NCBI GenBank assembly: GCA_022113835.1
Contig: JAILWY010000011.1
Location: forward strand, 4,588,001-4,652,000
Length of the DNA: 64,000 nucleotides
Direction of reading: 5' to 3'
DNA from: Atopsyche davidsoni
Taxonomy: Eukaryota; Arthropoda; Insecta; Trichoptera; Hydrobiosidae
Part shown: piece by piece, positions 21,410 through 32,869 of the stretch
Numbering within the stretch: the first letter of the stretch is position 1
Layout of the letters: each line of letters begins with the position of its first letter
Notes under the pieces: generated by a model
What the model saw: the letters and a program-made list of their open reading frames with translations, nothing else
What the model was told of the DNA's origin: nothing
The model's database searches: none
Made by a program: the position numbers and the translations under genes

Positions 21410-23580
21410 TGATTATCTAGATGCTGATTAATTTTAAACATTATTTAATACAATGTTTAATAATAATCATGTTATGAAATGCATACTTTGATGTAAAAAA
21501 AACCAATTATATGTTATTAGCAGTTGCAGCTCTTTCACTTTGGTATAATTTAAACTGCATGTTAAAAATAAATATTAAAAAAAACATTAATTCAAAAACA
21601 TTTTTTGTGTATTTCCCAAAATCCACTGAATTCGTGGTCACTGTACGTATGCATAGTTTAAACGCTCACAGCTTGTATCTGCGAGATTGTGACGTCATAT
21701 TGGCCATGTTTAGTTTTGGGAAAGGGTGAATAATTATTTTTTTTATGTTGGATATATCTATAAAAATAACACATGAGAAATGCGAAATTATTTGTGTATG
21801 TAAAATGACTTGATTTTTAAGGTATTTTTGAGATATTTGAAACGAGCTTACATTAATGCATAAAATAAAATATTGTAATAAAAAATTATGAGTGAACGGA
21901 ATGGCTACATACGAAGGTTTAAAAAAACCATTTTCATACTCGTTGAATTTTTTTTTAATATACGATTAACGGAGACTGTTTTTTTTTAAACTTTTGATTC
22001 CATAATAGTATTAATTAAAAATAAGAAGCACTTATTACTAACTTTGAGCAAGGTTTCTTATAGACGCAAGTATCTAGTAAATATCTATTGACGTAACCAG
22101 CATTATTTCAATTTTGTAATTATCTCAATAAACAACAAAGTATATTCGGATACACGCAAAAACACAGATATATTAGATACCTAACTATTATAAAAAATCT
22201 AATCTGTTATTCAACCAATAATTACGCTGAGCAAGTAAAAAAAATAGTATCAGCTTATTGTGAAGTAAGACAGCAATGTCAGGAAGTTGTAGAAAATAAT
22301 GTGCATTGTTCAATTTAATATACTTCAGTTCTTCCAGTAACAAAAAAATTACGGTTATTTTCTTTTTTTTTTGTACAGCCAATTCAGATAGAAAGTTCAA
22401 GAAATAGCACTGCGGTTATTTTTATAAGTATTACAAATATTTTATAAACGCCAAAAATGTAATATGTATATGCATTGTGGGATTCTTCGACAATTTCGAT
22501 GGATCATCAAATATATTATTTACACACTACCTGTAGTCTTGGCAGAATAATTCAAAGAAGATAAATTCACCAAAACCAGATCTAGGCTTAATATCGTAAA
22601 AAAAACTTTTGAAATTAAATAATAACTCTACAGCATAAAGTGTTTTCAAAGTGTGGTCGCAACGATGGCCGTATCGCAATAAACAGTATCTTCACTCAAG
22701 GTCAACGGTGGCAGTCAATATCATATTATTTTCTTTGTTGTATAATTCGTCATCGTCTTCGTTGTGCCAATACTCTGAGGAAACCGATTTTACATTTTTG
22801 TATTGACAAGTCTATCAATGATTATGGTATAATCTACTAAGTAAAACTGATGAGGCTTTCGATGTCGAAAGCTGTTGAATATTAAAACGATTAGCAGGCT
22901 AGGGCTGTTTTCACAAATTAACAGCACGCCATTATTACTAAAAATTTACGTTTAGCGAATACATATTTTTGCATAACTGACGTATATTTTAATATAAGTT
23001 TACATTTGAAATGAGCTAGCAAACTTATATAATACCAGGATGTTATTTTTTTCTCTTCCATATACTTTCACGTCTTAAAAATGACTATCAACAAAAACTA
23101 ATAAATTGATTCTCCAAACAGAAAAACACAATCACCATTAAACCGCTTTGAATTGTTTTACGTTTTGTTATTAAATTCACAGTTGTTAATAAATGCAATA
23201 TCCAATTTAATAAATAATGATCTTATTGTATTGCGATTTTTAACTGTGGTCCACAGTTGAACATAAATATGTATAAAGAAATTGACCTTTCAATTGCACT
23301 TCAAAACAATCACTGCTCTTGTATTACCGACGTTCAAGTGATAACTTATCTGATTTATAATATTATCAAAATCAGATACGCAATCTGATCGATTGAAAAT
23401 TATTTATGCACCGTTTTAATTTGATTATTTTCGCTATTTATTTATTATTTTGATTTCCTTTTCCGAGCGTCCAACGCGACCACTTCCCACAAAGGGTTCG
23501 GATAAACTGAATCGAGGAATGGTAATGTTTTTATCTGGCGATATTGCAGACATGAATACATTTCTTGTACCGCGGGCGTA
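21410..23580. other. No gene seen
   Basis: AT-rich; only short reading frames without family features. Confidence 0.45.
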
Positions 23581-23662
23581 ATACAATCTCACACACTTGC
23601 TCACACTCACACACATACCCACACACACACACACACACACTTACACACACTCACACATCAAC
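23580..23662. repeat. (CA)n microsatellite, interrupted
   Basis: Mostly CACA with TCACA and CTTACA interruptions. Confidence 0.9.
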
Positions 23663-23788
23663 ACAATTCATCAAAGAATTGGTGCTAAGTATATCTGTTG
23701 ATCAAACGGCAAGTTGAACATTCTGTGAGATTTTTATTTAAACCATTTTTGTTGCAATAGAGGTTTAATTAATATACATATATGTTAT

Positions 23789-24005
23789 CAGGGGTGGCCA
23801 AAGCGTCGAACGCTATTACTAATCGCCCGCCTGTATGATTCCCGTCCCATATTAATTAATAAGTTTGTGAGAGGAAAACATTATTTTCTCTATATGTTTA
23901 TTTTTAATTTAAAAATATTTCTATACGTAAATTACTACTAGACCCGCCGCCTATAATTGAAAAAAAACAAGTCGCCCGCAGTGATCAAAAGTTCGACCAC
24001 CCCTG
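23789..24005. mobile_element. hAT-type MITE
   Basis: Inverted ends CAGGGGTGGCCAAAG and GTTCGACCACCCCTG, with subterminal TCGAAC and CGCCCGC echoed in opposite orientation near the other end. 217 bp, non-coding. CAGGGGTGGCCAA ends recur at 45995 and 54242. Confidence 0.7.
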
Positions 24006-25371
24006 GAATGTAAATTTATTTATTTATTCTACCGATTTTGCCTGTAGAGTTGAATAACGCAATCCACTAGATTTGTTAGAAAAAAATAATATTTCTTATA
24101 TATTTTTGACATATATTTTGCTCAAATCTAAAGATAATCTATTCAGCGCGTCTTATCAGTCCAAATATCTTTGCATGTTTTAAATTAAATTGTAAATTTG
24201 TTAAAAGTTGTCTGATAGTTACATTTCTTGTCCTGTCTTATTATATGGTACTCTTTTGAAAAAAAAAATATTTACTGTATTATTAGCTAATCGTTATTTG
24301 ATTAATAATATTTTTCGACCAAACATCAGTGATTACTTCCGTTTTTTGTTTATATTATTTTGTAATCTAAAAATAAACATTATCATTACATATAATGACA
24401 TAAAATATATGAAAAAAATCATATCGGATTTATTGTTATAATACAGATAAACTGCCCTCCAGTGGTATTACACTTTTTTTTACTAATTAGTAAAAAAACT
24501 TGTCTTCTTTGTTTCAAAACATGACTTTTCGTTTTTCGTGTCTTGGCCTAAGAAACATTCCAATTTATATAAAAAATATACATACTATAGACTCTGAATC
24601 AAGTTATATAATATATTCTAAACATCTAACACCTTAACTAAACAGTTTTTCATACATTTGAAGTCGTAAAAGGCTACTCAAAAACCTGTTTAGTTACACT
24701 TAGATTGCAAAAAACTCTGTACTTATAAATAAAAATTGATGTCCTTGTATTTATGCGCACACGTTTATACTATCTGGACAGTAAACTAATTGCTTATTCA
24801 CTAGCCATATAATTATTTATATTGATAATTTTCTTTCATGGATATTAAAAAATTGGGAATAAATAAAAATATTTATCTTTTCAGATATAGCTGAGACTAT
24901 GGACTATGAAACTATCGATTCTGGGTGAAGCAATTAGTATTCAGGTATATATCATATTATAAAATGCCTGCCTTTGTTACATTATAAAATTCCTTCAAGT
25001 TCGCACGGAAATTAAATCCTTTGACAAAAAACCCTTGAAAAAATCCTGATTCAGTTGAAAAATAACATATTTAGCTTTAATACTGCAAGTGGTTGAATAA
25101 AACAAAACAAATAAATACAGCAAAAATATTCTCCGTAGTAACTACCTCGACATTACGAATCGCTTTTTTAAAATTAATTAAATTTATAAACTGTTAAATT
25201 TTTTCACCTATTATTTTAAATTAATAATAAAACATTAAAAAATTTATTCAATAAAAAAAAACTTAATTTCCCTATACTATGTAAATGCCGGCGTAGAAGA
25301 AAGTGATCATAAAAAAAATTTAGGCTTTCCCAGACAAGTTTCGAAAAAGGCTGTGAATCATTTGTCTAGCT

Positions 25372-25628
25372 CGGTGGTAGTCAACCTTTTTATACCTACC
25401 GTTTCATATGTTTGAAATACACAAAAAAATGGTGCTGGATCAATACAGCGCTTACCAAGTTGGAAGCTGCTAATAATAAACTTTTATAATCGCGACTTCG
25501 GACTTTGTGGAGGCTGAAAATCGAAATAACGGCAAATATCTTTATAAATTGACAAAAACCCATACTGCCCAACAAGAAATCTTGATTCGCACGCCAGTGA
25601 GCGATGGCGAACAGGTTGACTATCCCTG
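25372..25628. mobile_element. hAT-type MITE
   Basis: Ends CGGTGGTAGTCAACCT and AGGTTGACTATCCCTG are inverted repeats (13 of 16), flanked by near-identical 8-mers GTCTAGCT and ATCTAGAT. 257 bp, non-coding. Confidence 0.6.
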
Positions 25629-25794
25629 ATCTAGATTTTCATCAGCCAAATGACAAAATTCGATTCGTAATACTATCGCGTCAGTATTATATAAATATTT
25701 GCTTAAAAACCCGCTTTGAGAAAGTGGGACAGCTTGCCTTATGCAATTGCTAAAAGTTTTTGCATTATTCGCAGAGAAAAATAGTAATTTTATT

Positions 25795-25915
25795 CCTAGA
25801 TTATTTATTTTATTTTATGTTTATTTACAATAGTGCTTATGGCTATGCTTAAAATACGGTATGTGGATATATCCTGATTTTGGCGCAGGTTTAGGGGGCT
25901 TACACCAGCGTACAC
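25795..25915 (-). repeat. Short interspersed repeat, copy 2 of 6
   Basis: Reverse orientation of the 20245 family: ATTTATTTTATTTTATGTTT, then CGGTATGTGG, a diverged CTGATTTTGGCGCAGG, and GGCTTACA. Confidence 0.55.
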
Positions 25916-26424
25916 TGATTTTTTTATTTTTGTTATTGAGTTTGTGTAAAAAATCCTTTTTTGCTATCGAGTCAAATAAATAAGTAAGGATTAAACAACA
26001 AGCATAAATATATAGCAGATATAATTAAACAAAACTATGCAACATCCTATTATTACAAAGGAACATTTGCTACCTTCGGTATTTTTTTATTTTGTGCTTA
26101 TGTATTTCACGTTTACGGAAGGAGTAAAATAATCATCTAACGTTTGTATTATTCACGAATAGTATTTGCGAAAGTATTTGCAGTGTAAGACCGGTTTAGC
26201 GAAGGCTTAACAGCTCACATAACACCATCTGTTGCTTGCAGTTAAAATAAAATATTATATCTTCTGAATTGGATAAAAAACATGGTTGGAAAAATTATCA
26301 ACAGGTCTCCTCGCCTCAGTCTTACAATCTTAAATTTAATCATCTGTACGTAAATTTTAATTTCGCCTGCAAAAGTTGTATGCCTCGCCTCTTATCAATT
26401 ATCAATCAATAACGAAAATAGAGT

Positions 26425-26550
26425 AACGCTACCGCCTAAGCCACATGGTGTAAGCCTCACAACCTGCGACAGGATCAGGTGATAACCACACGACGTATTG
26501 TAAGCGTAGCCCTAACAACTATCGCAAATTAACATAAAATAAATTAATAT
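26425..26550 (+). repeat. Short interspersed repeat, copy 3 of 6
   Basis: Best match to copy 1: GCTACCGCCTAAGCCACA, GTAAGCCTCACAACCTG, GGATCAGGTGATAACC, CGTATTGTAAGC, then AACATAAAATAAATT at the tail. Confidence 0.7.
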
Positions 26551-27109
26551 TATTGTATTAAATTATATTTTTAAAAAATACTGTTTTGAAGTCGCATGAA
26601 GTAAAAAAAAAATTCATCTGAATTATAATTGTGAAATGCCCTAATTCAAAGGTTATTAATTTACCTTCAGTATTGGTACTGATATTTTTTGTCACAATTT
26701 TTTATTTGCATTCCCAGAAACCAGTCGGACATATTATTTTTTCATTATTTTATGTTAATTTCAAAAGTGGCAAGATGTCTGCCAGCGCGGGCACCAACAA
26801 TCCCTAAAAAATAGACAAGGTCAATTTCACAACTTTGCGTAAAAGCGACGACCTTTCGCGTCATTATAGATCATTTTATTTTTCACGAATGAATAATAAT
26901 TTTCTTCTTGGAAATAAGGCCACGTCCACAGGTTTTTAATTTTAGGTGCGTGCCGTAGACTTGACGGCAAGGCAGGCCTGCCTATTTTCACAACACATTT
27001 TTTTTAACTTGTGTATAAAATTTTATTTTCATGCATTTTCTATCAATTGTTAGATCAATTGTCAAAAAAAAAAAAACTCGACTAACAAGAGCCTTTATTA
27101 TAATTTAGT

Positions 27110-27185
27110 ATATTTTACAATGCTAATCCCGCTAATCCTGCACGCAGGCTGTGGGGCTTAAAACATGTGGCTTAGGTGGTATAGT
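27110..27185 (-). repeat. Short interspersed repeat, copy 4 of 6 (partial)
   Basis: AATCCTGCACGCAGGCTGTG, GGGCTTAAAA and GTGGCTTAGGTGGTA match the reverse complement of copies 1 and 3; the far end is missing. Confidence 0.6.
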
Positions 27186-27835
27186 AAATTAAATTATCCT
27201 TTGCATTAAAACCCTTAATATATATAGAAATTCACGATGTTATTATATTAAACATCGCTGTGTGTTTTGCCTGATTGAAACGAAGTCAGTGCTTTAAATT
27301 GGGACCATTGAAGATAGATAACACGTTTCGGAGAAAAATTACAAAAAAAATGGTTTTCAAGCTTGAAAAATTACAGTTCAGTGTTTTTAATTTAAATGAT
27401 TGCAAAGTTTATTTCAAAGAAAGTTTTCATTGATAGTTTTAATTACATTAAGTATTGCACAATTTGAATCTTTTTGCTGCCTATACACGTTGCAACATAT
27501 CTGACAACTAAGCGGTATAGCCAACAACCCTTTTTTTTCATTGTATTTATTTCTGATAACGCCCAAAACAGAAGACTATATTGGCTTATCACAGCACTGC
27601 ATGTTTGGGCTGATTTACTTTGATTAAATTGCTTTTTCTTGAGCTGCCTACACGTATTGCAATACAACCGTCAATCAAACGGTGATTATCCTGTAAAGTC
27701 CTGTTATTTTTACAGTTTTTCTAAAGAGGACACTATTGGCTTGTTACCGTTCAGTTGTCGGTTTCGTCACAGCAAAACCCGATAGACAATATTAAGTATA
27801 TAATATGAAATTTTGCAACACAGGTTGAATTCGAC

Positions 27836-27892
27836 CCCACACCCGGAGCTGTTACCAATTGAACTACTCTGTCACTGCGAATCTTGTTTCAT
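27836..27892 (-). repeat. tRNA-like sequence on the minus strand, probable SINE head
   Basis: Read on the minus strand: box-A-like AGTTCAATTGGTAACAG, then a box-B-like GGGTCGAATTC about 15 bases later. The anticodon arm is too short for a working tRNA. Confidence 0.4.
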
Positions 27893-27999
27893 TTGTAAAT
27901 CGATAAGTTGCAAGCATATTGTATCTTGAGTGTTGTTTTCCTCGTTGCTTATTTCAGATCTAATTCAATCGGGGTTTTTCCCTTATAAAAAAAAACACT

Positions 28000-29410
28000 T
28001 TGCTGTTTGATTTGTGGTGTTGTATCGAATGACCTGCTCGCTGCCCCTTGACGTCATTGCCTGAGACATTTCACGTCATTCCAAACGGATTAGTGTGATT
28101 ATTTTGTTATGTCTCTGCCGACAGCGTCATAACTTTCTGGAATCACCTTATAATTAAAACCTGTAAAAAATGTATTAAAAGTATTGTTTAATATAAAATT
28201 ACGTTTAGTAGTTGTAAAAACAGAATTTGTTTCTTACAACTAATTAGTGATAGAAAATACAACAGCTTAAGGCTCTTTTTTAAGAATTTTTTTATTTCAT
28301 ATTTTTATTATGACTTGGCGGTATTTCTTATTGATATAATAACAAAAACTGAAAATTAATTACACGTGAACCACTTTTTTAATACTTACTAAAAACATTG
28401 ATTTTTGTCATCGAATTCGACTTCTTCATGCTTCAGAGCGTTCACTGAATTTTTTTTGTAATCTTCTAGCCGTATGGCTAATATTTATTGACGCCCAGTG
28501 GCGTGAGAGCAGCACTATTGCGCCAATTGTTACCAAATGAAAATTGTACTTAAAAAATCAGTATATTTTTTGAGTCTAAAAAAAAGTCACGAAAAAAAAT
28601 GTTTTCATTAGCATCACTTAACATTTTATAAAAAAAAACAATTGACCAAAAGTATAAACAAATGGTGATTTTTTTAACAGCATTGTAAATTTAGGTCACC
28701 TTATTATTAAATAACAAATAACGCGTAAAAACCAACAGTTACTTTTAGGCTGTATTTTTATTTGAATTATTAGTACAATTACTTATAGGCGGTGTTATAA
28801 AATCGTGGTATTATTAAGTAAAAAGAAATATGTATATTTTTAAAAAAATATGCGTATTTAGAGTAGATATTATTGAAAACTTTATTTTTTGTAGCGAATA
28901 TTTAAAACACTGAACTATATTTGTATCCAATTTATTATGAATTATTATTTTTAAAAATTTAATATTGAATTCTCCTTTGTGTACTAAAACTGTTGTGAGT
29001 ATCTTTATAATACATTTTTAATTATTTCGAAACAACGATAAACAAAAACTTCCTATAAGAAATCATTTTCTAACATTGCACATATATTTTATACATTCAC
29101 TTGCTTGATCTTAGTTGTAATGAAACAGCAGGAAGAAATCTCAACCATCATTATGTATTTAGTAAAATTTAACATTTTCACCAGCTCGCTTACAGAACCA
29201 CGTTATATAACATGGATTAAGCAAGTACATAGAATAATAAAAATAAAAAAAACAATCGTAATGATGCTAGATGCTACGGTCGAATAACTCGACTGCGGTT
29301 TCGTGAAGGACGCACCCATCTGCAATAACAACGCTGAAACCCACTATTATAACAAAACACAAACAATTTCAAAGCAAAATAACAATATTACTTGTAAGGA
29401 AAAGTAAAAA
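28000..29410. other. No gene seen
   Basis: AT-rich with only short reading frames. Confidence 0.45.
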
Positions 29411-29411
29411 A

Positions 29412-29530
29412 TAATATTATTTATTTTATTTTATGTTAATTTACAAGCTTTACGGTATGTGGTTATCTCCTGGTCCCGCAGCAAGTTGTGTGGCTTACAA
29501 GGTGTGGCTTAGGTTTCTCTATTTTCGTCG
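29412..29530 (-). repeat. Short interspersed repeat, copy 5 of 6
   Basis: TTATTTTATTTTATGTTAAT, CGGTATGTGGTTATCTCCTG, GTGTGGCTTACAAGGTGTGG, CTTAGG and CTATTTTCG match the reverse complement of copy 3 including its left flank. Confidence 0.7.
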
Positions 29531-30009
29531 TGCATTCACGTTTTTATTATATCACACATCGCTGTGGATTTAGTTTGGTTTAAACGTAGTCAGTTGTTAA
29601 AATTATTTAGAGATTAATGAGCGATTTAAAGAGCGATAATGGATTGAGAAATACTTCAATTTTTAATTTAAATTATTGCAAAGTTATTTTCATAGAATAA
29701 AGGCTATATTATAAACGAATGTCACAATTTGACTCATTTTGCAGCCAAGAGGGCAAACTGAGTGTATTCACTGAGTCTATACAATACAAACATTCTATTA
29801 TTACAGTATACTTTACAATACACATTGTATTTTATTGCTTGTATATTTCACGTCTAGAAATGGAGTACAATAATTATGTAACTCAGTATATCCTCCTGTT
29901 TTGCTTTATTGTTCTATCTCTTAAATTTTTATCCTTGCTATCTAACCCTTAGTTATTTATTTAACTAATTCTTCAACTCATGCAAAAAGCGTTTTTTACA
30001 CATATTTTT

Positions 30010-30110
30010 TCCTACATAAATACGATACAATCCATGCATGCTACCACCTAAGCCACATCTTGTAAACCCCACAACCTGCGCGCAGGATCAGGAAAATAAA
30101 ATCTAGAATC
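30010..30110 (+). repeat. Short interspersed repeat, copy 6 of 6
   Basis: GCTACCACCTAAGCCACA, TTGTAAACCCCACAACCTGC, GGATCAGG, then AAAATAAAAT. It ends about 50 bp before the tandem array. Confidence 0.65.
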
Positions 30111-30159
30111 TTGTAATTTATTTTTAATTTTTTTATTACAATTATCATCTTAATATTCG

Positions 30160-32506
30160 TGCCAGGTAATGAGTTCATTGCATGGTGTTTGTGGTGTTTT
30201 CAGCGTGATTCACTGGTCCATGTTCCAGGGGCCTCGGTGGGCTGAAATTAAAAAAAAAAAACTCTGAACTATTTCTCAATCTATTATCGGTCATATATGA
30301 TATTCTACTGGTAAATAGTATGTTTCCAAATAATTGTTTCGATCAAACCATACCCACCGCGATTTCTTATATTTTTACCTGCACAAACTCAGTATCGGAA
30401 ATAAAGAAACCTAAGTCTTTATATATTTATTTTATTCAATTATCAGCCTAATATTTGTGACAGATCATGAGTATATTACATGGTGTTTATGGTGTTTTCA
30501 GCGTGTTTCACTGTGCCATGTCCAGGCGCCTCGATGGGCTGAAATTAAAAAAAACACTGAACTATTTTTTAATCTATTATCGGCCATATAAGATATTCTA
30601 CTGCTACATAGTATGTTTCCAAATAATTGTTTCGATCAAACCATACCCACAACGATTTCTTATATTTTTACCTGCACAAACTCACTAACGAAAATAGAGA
30701 AATCTACATTTTTATTAATTTTTTTTTGTTCTATTATCAGCCCAATACTTGTGACAGGCGATGAGTACACTACATGGTGTTTATGGTGTTTTCAGCGTGT
30801 TTCACTGATCCATGTTCCAGGGGCCTCGGCGGGATAAAATTAAAAAAAGATTATGAACTATTTCTCAATCTATTATCGGTCATATAAGACATGCTACTGG
30901 TAAAATAGTGTGTCAAACCCACAGCGATTTTTTATATTTTTACCTGCACTAACTCAGCAACAGAAATAGAGAAATCTACATTTTTTGTTTTGTTCTATTA
31001 TCAGCCTAATATTTGTGACAGGTAATGAGTTCATTGCATGGTGTTTGTGACGTTTTCATGTCCAGGGGCCTCGATGGGCTGAAATCCAAAAAGACACTGA
31101 ACTATTTTTTAATCTATTATCGGCCATATAAGATATTCTACTGGTTAATCGTATGTTTCAATCAAACCATACCCACAGCGATTTCTTATATTTTTACCTG
31201 CACAAACTCAGCAACGAAAATAGAGAAATCTACATTTTTATTTAATTTTTTTTTGTTCTATTATCAGCCCAATACTTGTCACAGGCGATGAGTACACTAC
31301 ACGGTGTTTATGGTGTTTTCAGCTTGTTTCACTGTGCCATGTGCCCTCACCTCGGCGGGCTGAAACTAAAAAAAAAACACTGAACTATTTTTCAATCTAT
31401 TATCGGCCATATAAGATATTCTACTGGTTAATCGTATGTTTCAATCAAACCATACCCACAGCGATTTCTTATATTTTTACCTGCACAAACTCAGCAACGA
31501 AAATAGAGAAATCTACATTTTAATTGAATTTTTTTTTGTTCTATCATCAGCCCAATACTTGTGACAGGCGATGAGTACACTACATGGTGTTTATGGTGTT
31601 TTCAGCTTGTTTCACTGTGCCATGTGCCCTCACCTCGGCGGGCTGAAACTAAAAAAAAAACACTGAACTATTTTTCAATCTATTATCGGCCATATAAGAT
31701 ATTCTACTGGTTAATAGTATGTTTCAATCAAACCATACCCACAGCGATTTCTTATATTTTTACCTGCACAAACTCACTAACGAAAATACAGAAATCTACA
31801 TTTTTATTGAATTTTTTTTTGTTCTATCATCAGCCCAATACTTGTGACAGGCGATGAGTACACTACATGGTGTTTATGGTGTTTTCAGCGTGTTTCACTG
31901 GTCCATGTTCCAGGAGCCTCGGTGGGATAAAATTAAAAAAAAGACTATGAACTATTCCTCAATCTATTATCGGTCATATAAGACATGCTATTGGAAAAAT
32001 AGTGTATCAAACCCACAGCGATTTTTCATATTTTTACCTGCACAAACTCAGCAACAGAAATAGAGAAATCTACATTTTTTGTTTTGTTCTATTATCAGCC
32101 TAATATTTGTGACAGGTAATGAGTTCATTGCATGGTGTTTGTGACGTTTTCAGCGTGTTTCACTGTGCCAGGTCCAGGGGCTTCGATGGGCTGAAATCCA
32201 AAAAGACACTGAACTATTTTTTATTCTATTATCGGTCATATAAAACATGCTATTGGTAAAATTGTGTGTTTCCAAATAATCTTTAGCTCTGGCATCGTTT
32301 TAATCAAACCATACCCACAGCGATTTCTTATATTTTTACCTGCACAAACTCACTAACGAAAATACAGAAATCTACATTTTTATTGATTTTTTTTTTGTTC
32401 TATCATCAGCCCAATACTTGTGACAGGCGATGAGTACACTACATGGTGTTTATGGTGTTTTCAGCGTGTTTCACTGTGCCATGTGCCGGGGGTCTCCGCG
32501 GCCTCG
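30160..32506 (+). repeat. Nine-unit higher-order tandem repeat array
   Basis: Nine units of about 263-311 bp, marked by an ATGAGT-containing block at 30169, 30467, 30761, 31025, 31288, 31571, 31854, 32119 and 32430. Each unit has CATGGTGTTTRTGRYGTTTT, usually AGCGTGTTTCACTG, then CCTCGGYGGG, an A-run, AACTATTT, TCTATTATCGG, ACCATACCCAC and TTTTTACCTGCAC. Subtypes recur in order: unit 3 resembles unit 7 (GGGATAAAAT variant), unit 4 resembles unit 8 (AATGAGTTCATTGC and AAATCCAAAAAGACACTG), and units 5, 6 and 9 are alike. A higher-order period of about 1.09 kb follows. The last unit runs straight into the GC-rich exon candidate at 32507, sharing GCCTCGGCGGGCTGA with it. Confidence 0.9.
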
Positions 32507-32738
32507 GCGGGCTGAGTCTCGCCAGTACGACGCCGAGCTGCTCGAGCACCGCACGGCCCGCAGCGAATTGTTACCCGTCCCGAGTGCCGAATACTGTGAG
32601 CAAACATAACTGACTACCCACCTGTCTCCGTTTATCGGTTGTGAGAGTTATATCCGTACCAGTCGCCGTGGTTGTTGTCTGCCGTGTGGACTTGTTGGTG
32701 TATACACTATTGCAGTTGAAGAATATTTTGTTTGAGAG
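32507..32738 (+). promoter_or_regulatory. Candidate proximal promoter and noncoding first exon of the Ser/Pro-rich gene
   Basis: An abrupt GC-rich, CpG-rich stretch (GCCGAGCTGCTCGAGCACCG) in AT-rich surroundings, with no ATG, ends in a consensus donor GAGAG/GTGAGT at 32738/32739. Splicing to the acceptor at 35861-35862 would give an mRNA whose first good start is ACCATGG at 35892. The transcription start is not visible, so the left edge is approximate. Confidence 0.45.
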
Positions 32739-32869
32739 GTGAGTGCAGTCAAATAATACTTGCGTAGATATTGCTGACTTGTGTGTGATTCATCACATAA
32801 ATTATGCCTTGCAATCACAATATGCATGGATGCTAATTTTGTGACACCCGCCGTTAACTGCAATGTATT

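Noticed and set aside
23580..23662. Possible CRISPR-like regular repeats
   Set aside because: It is an interrupted CA microsatellite; no spaced repeat-spacer structure exists anywhere in the window.
30467..32063. A series of similar 60-98-codon frames sharing YYRPYKIFYW
   Set aside because: They repeat only because the satellite units repeat. They start at different places, end at each unit, and the A-runs cause frame changes between units.
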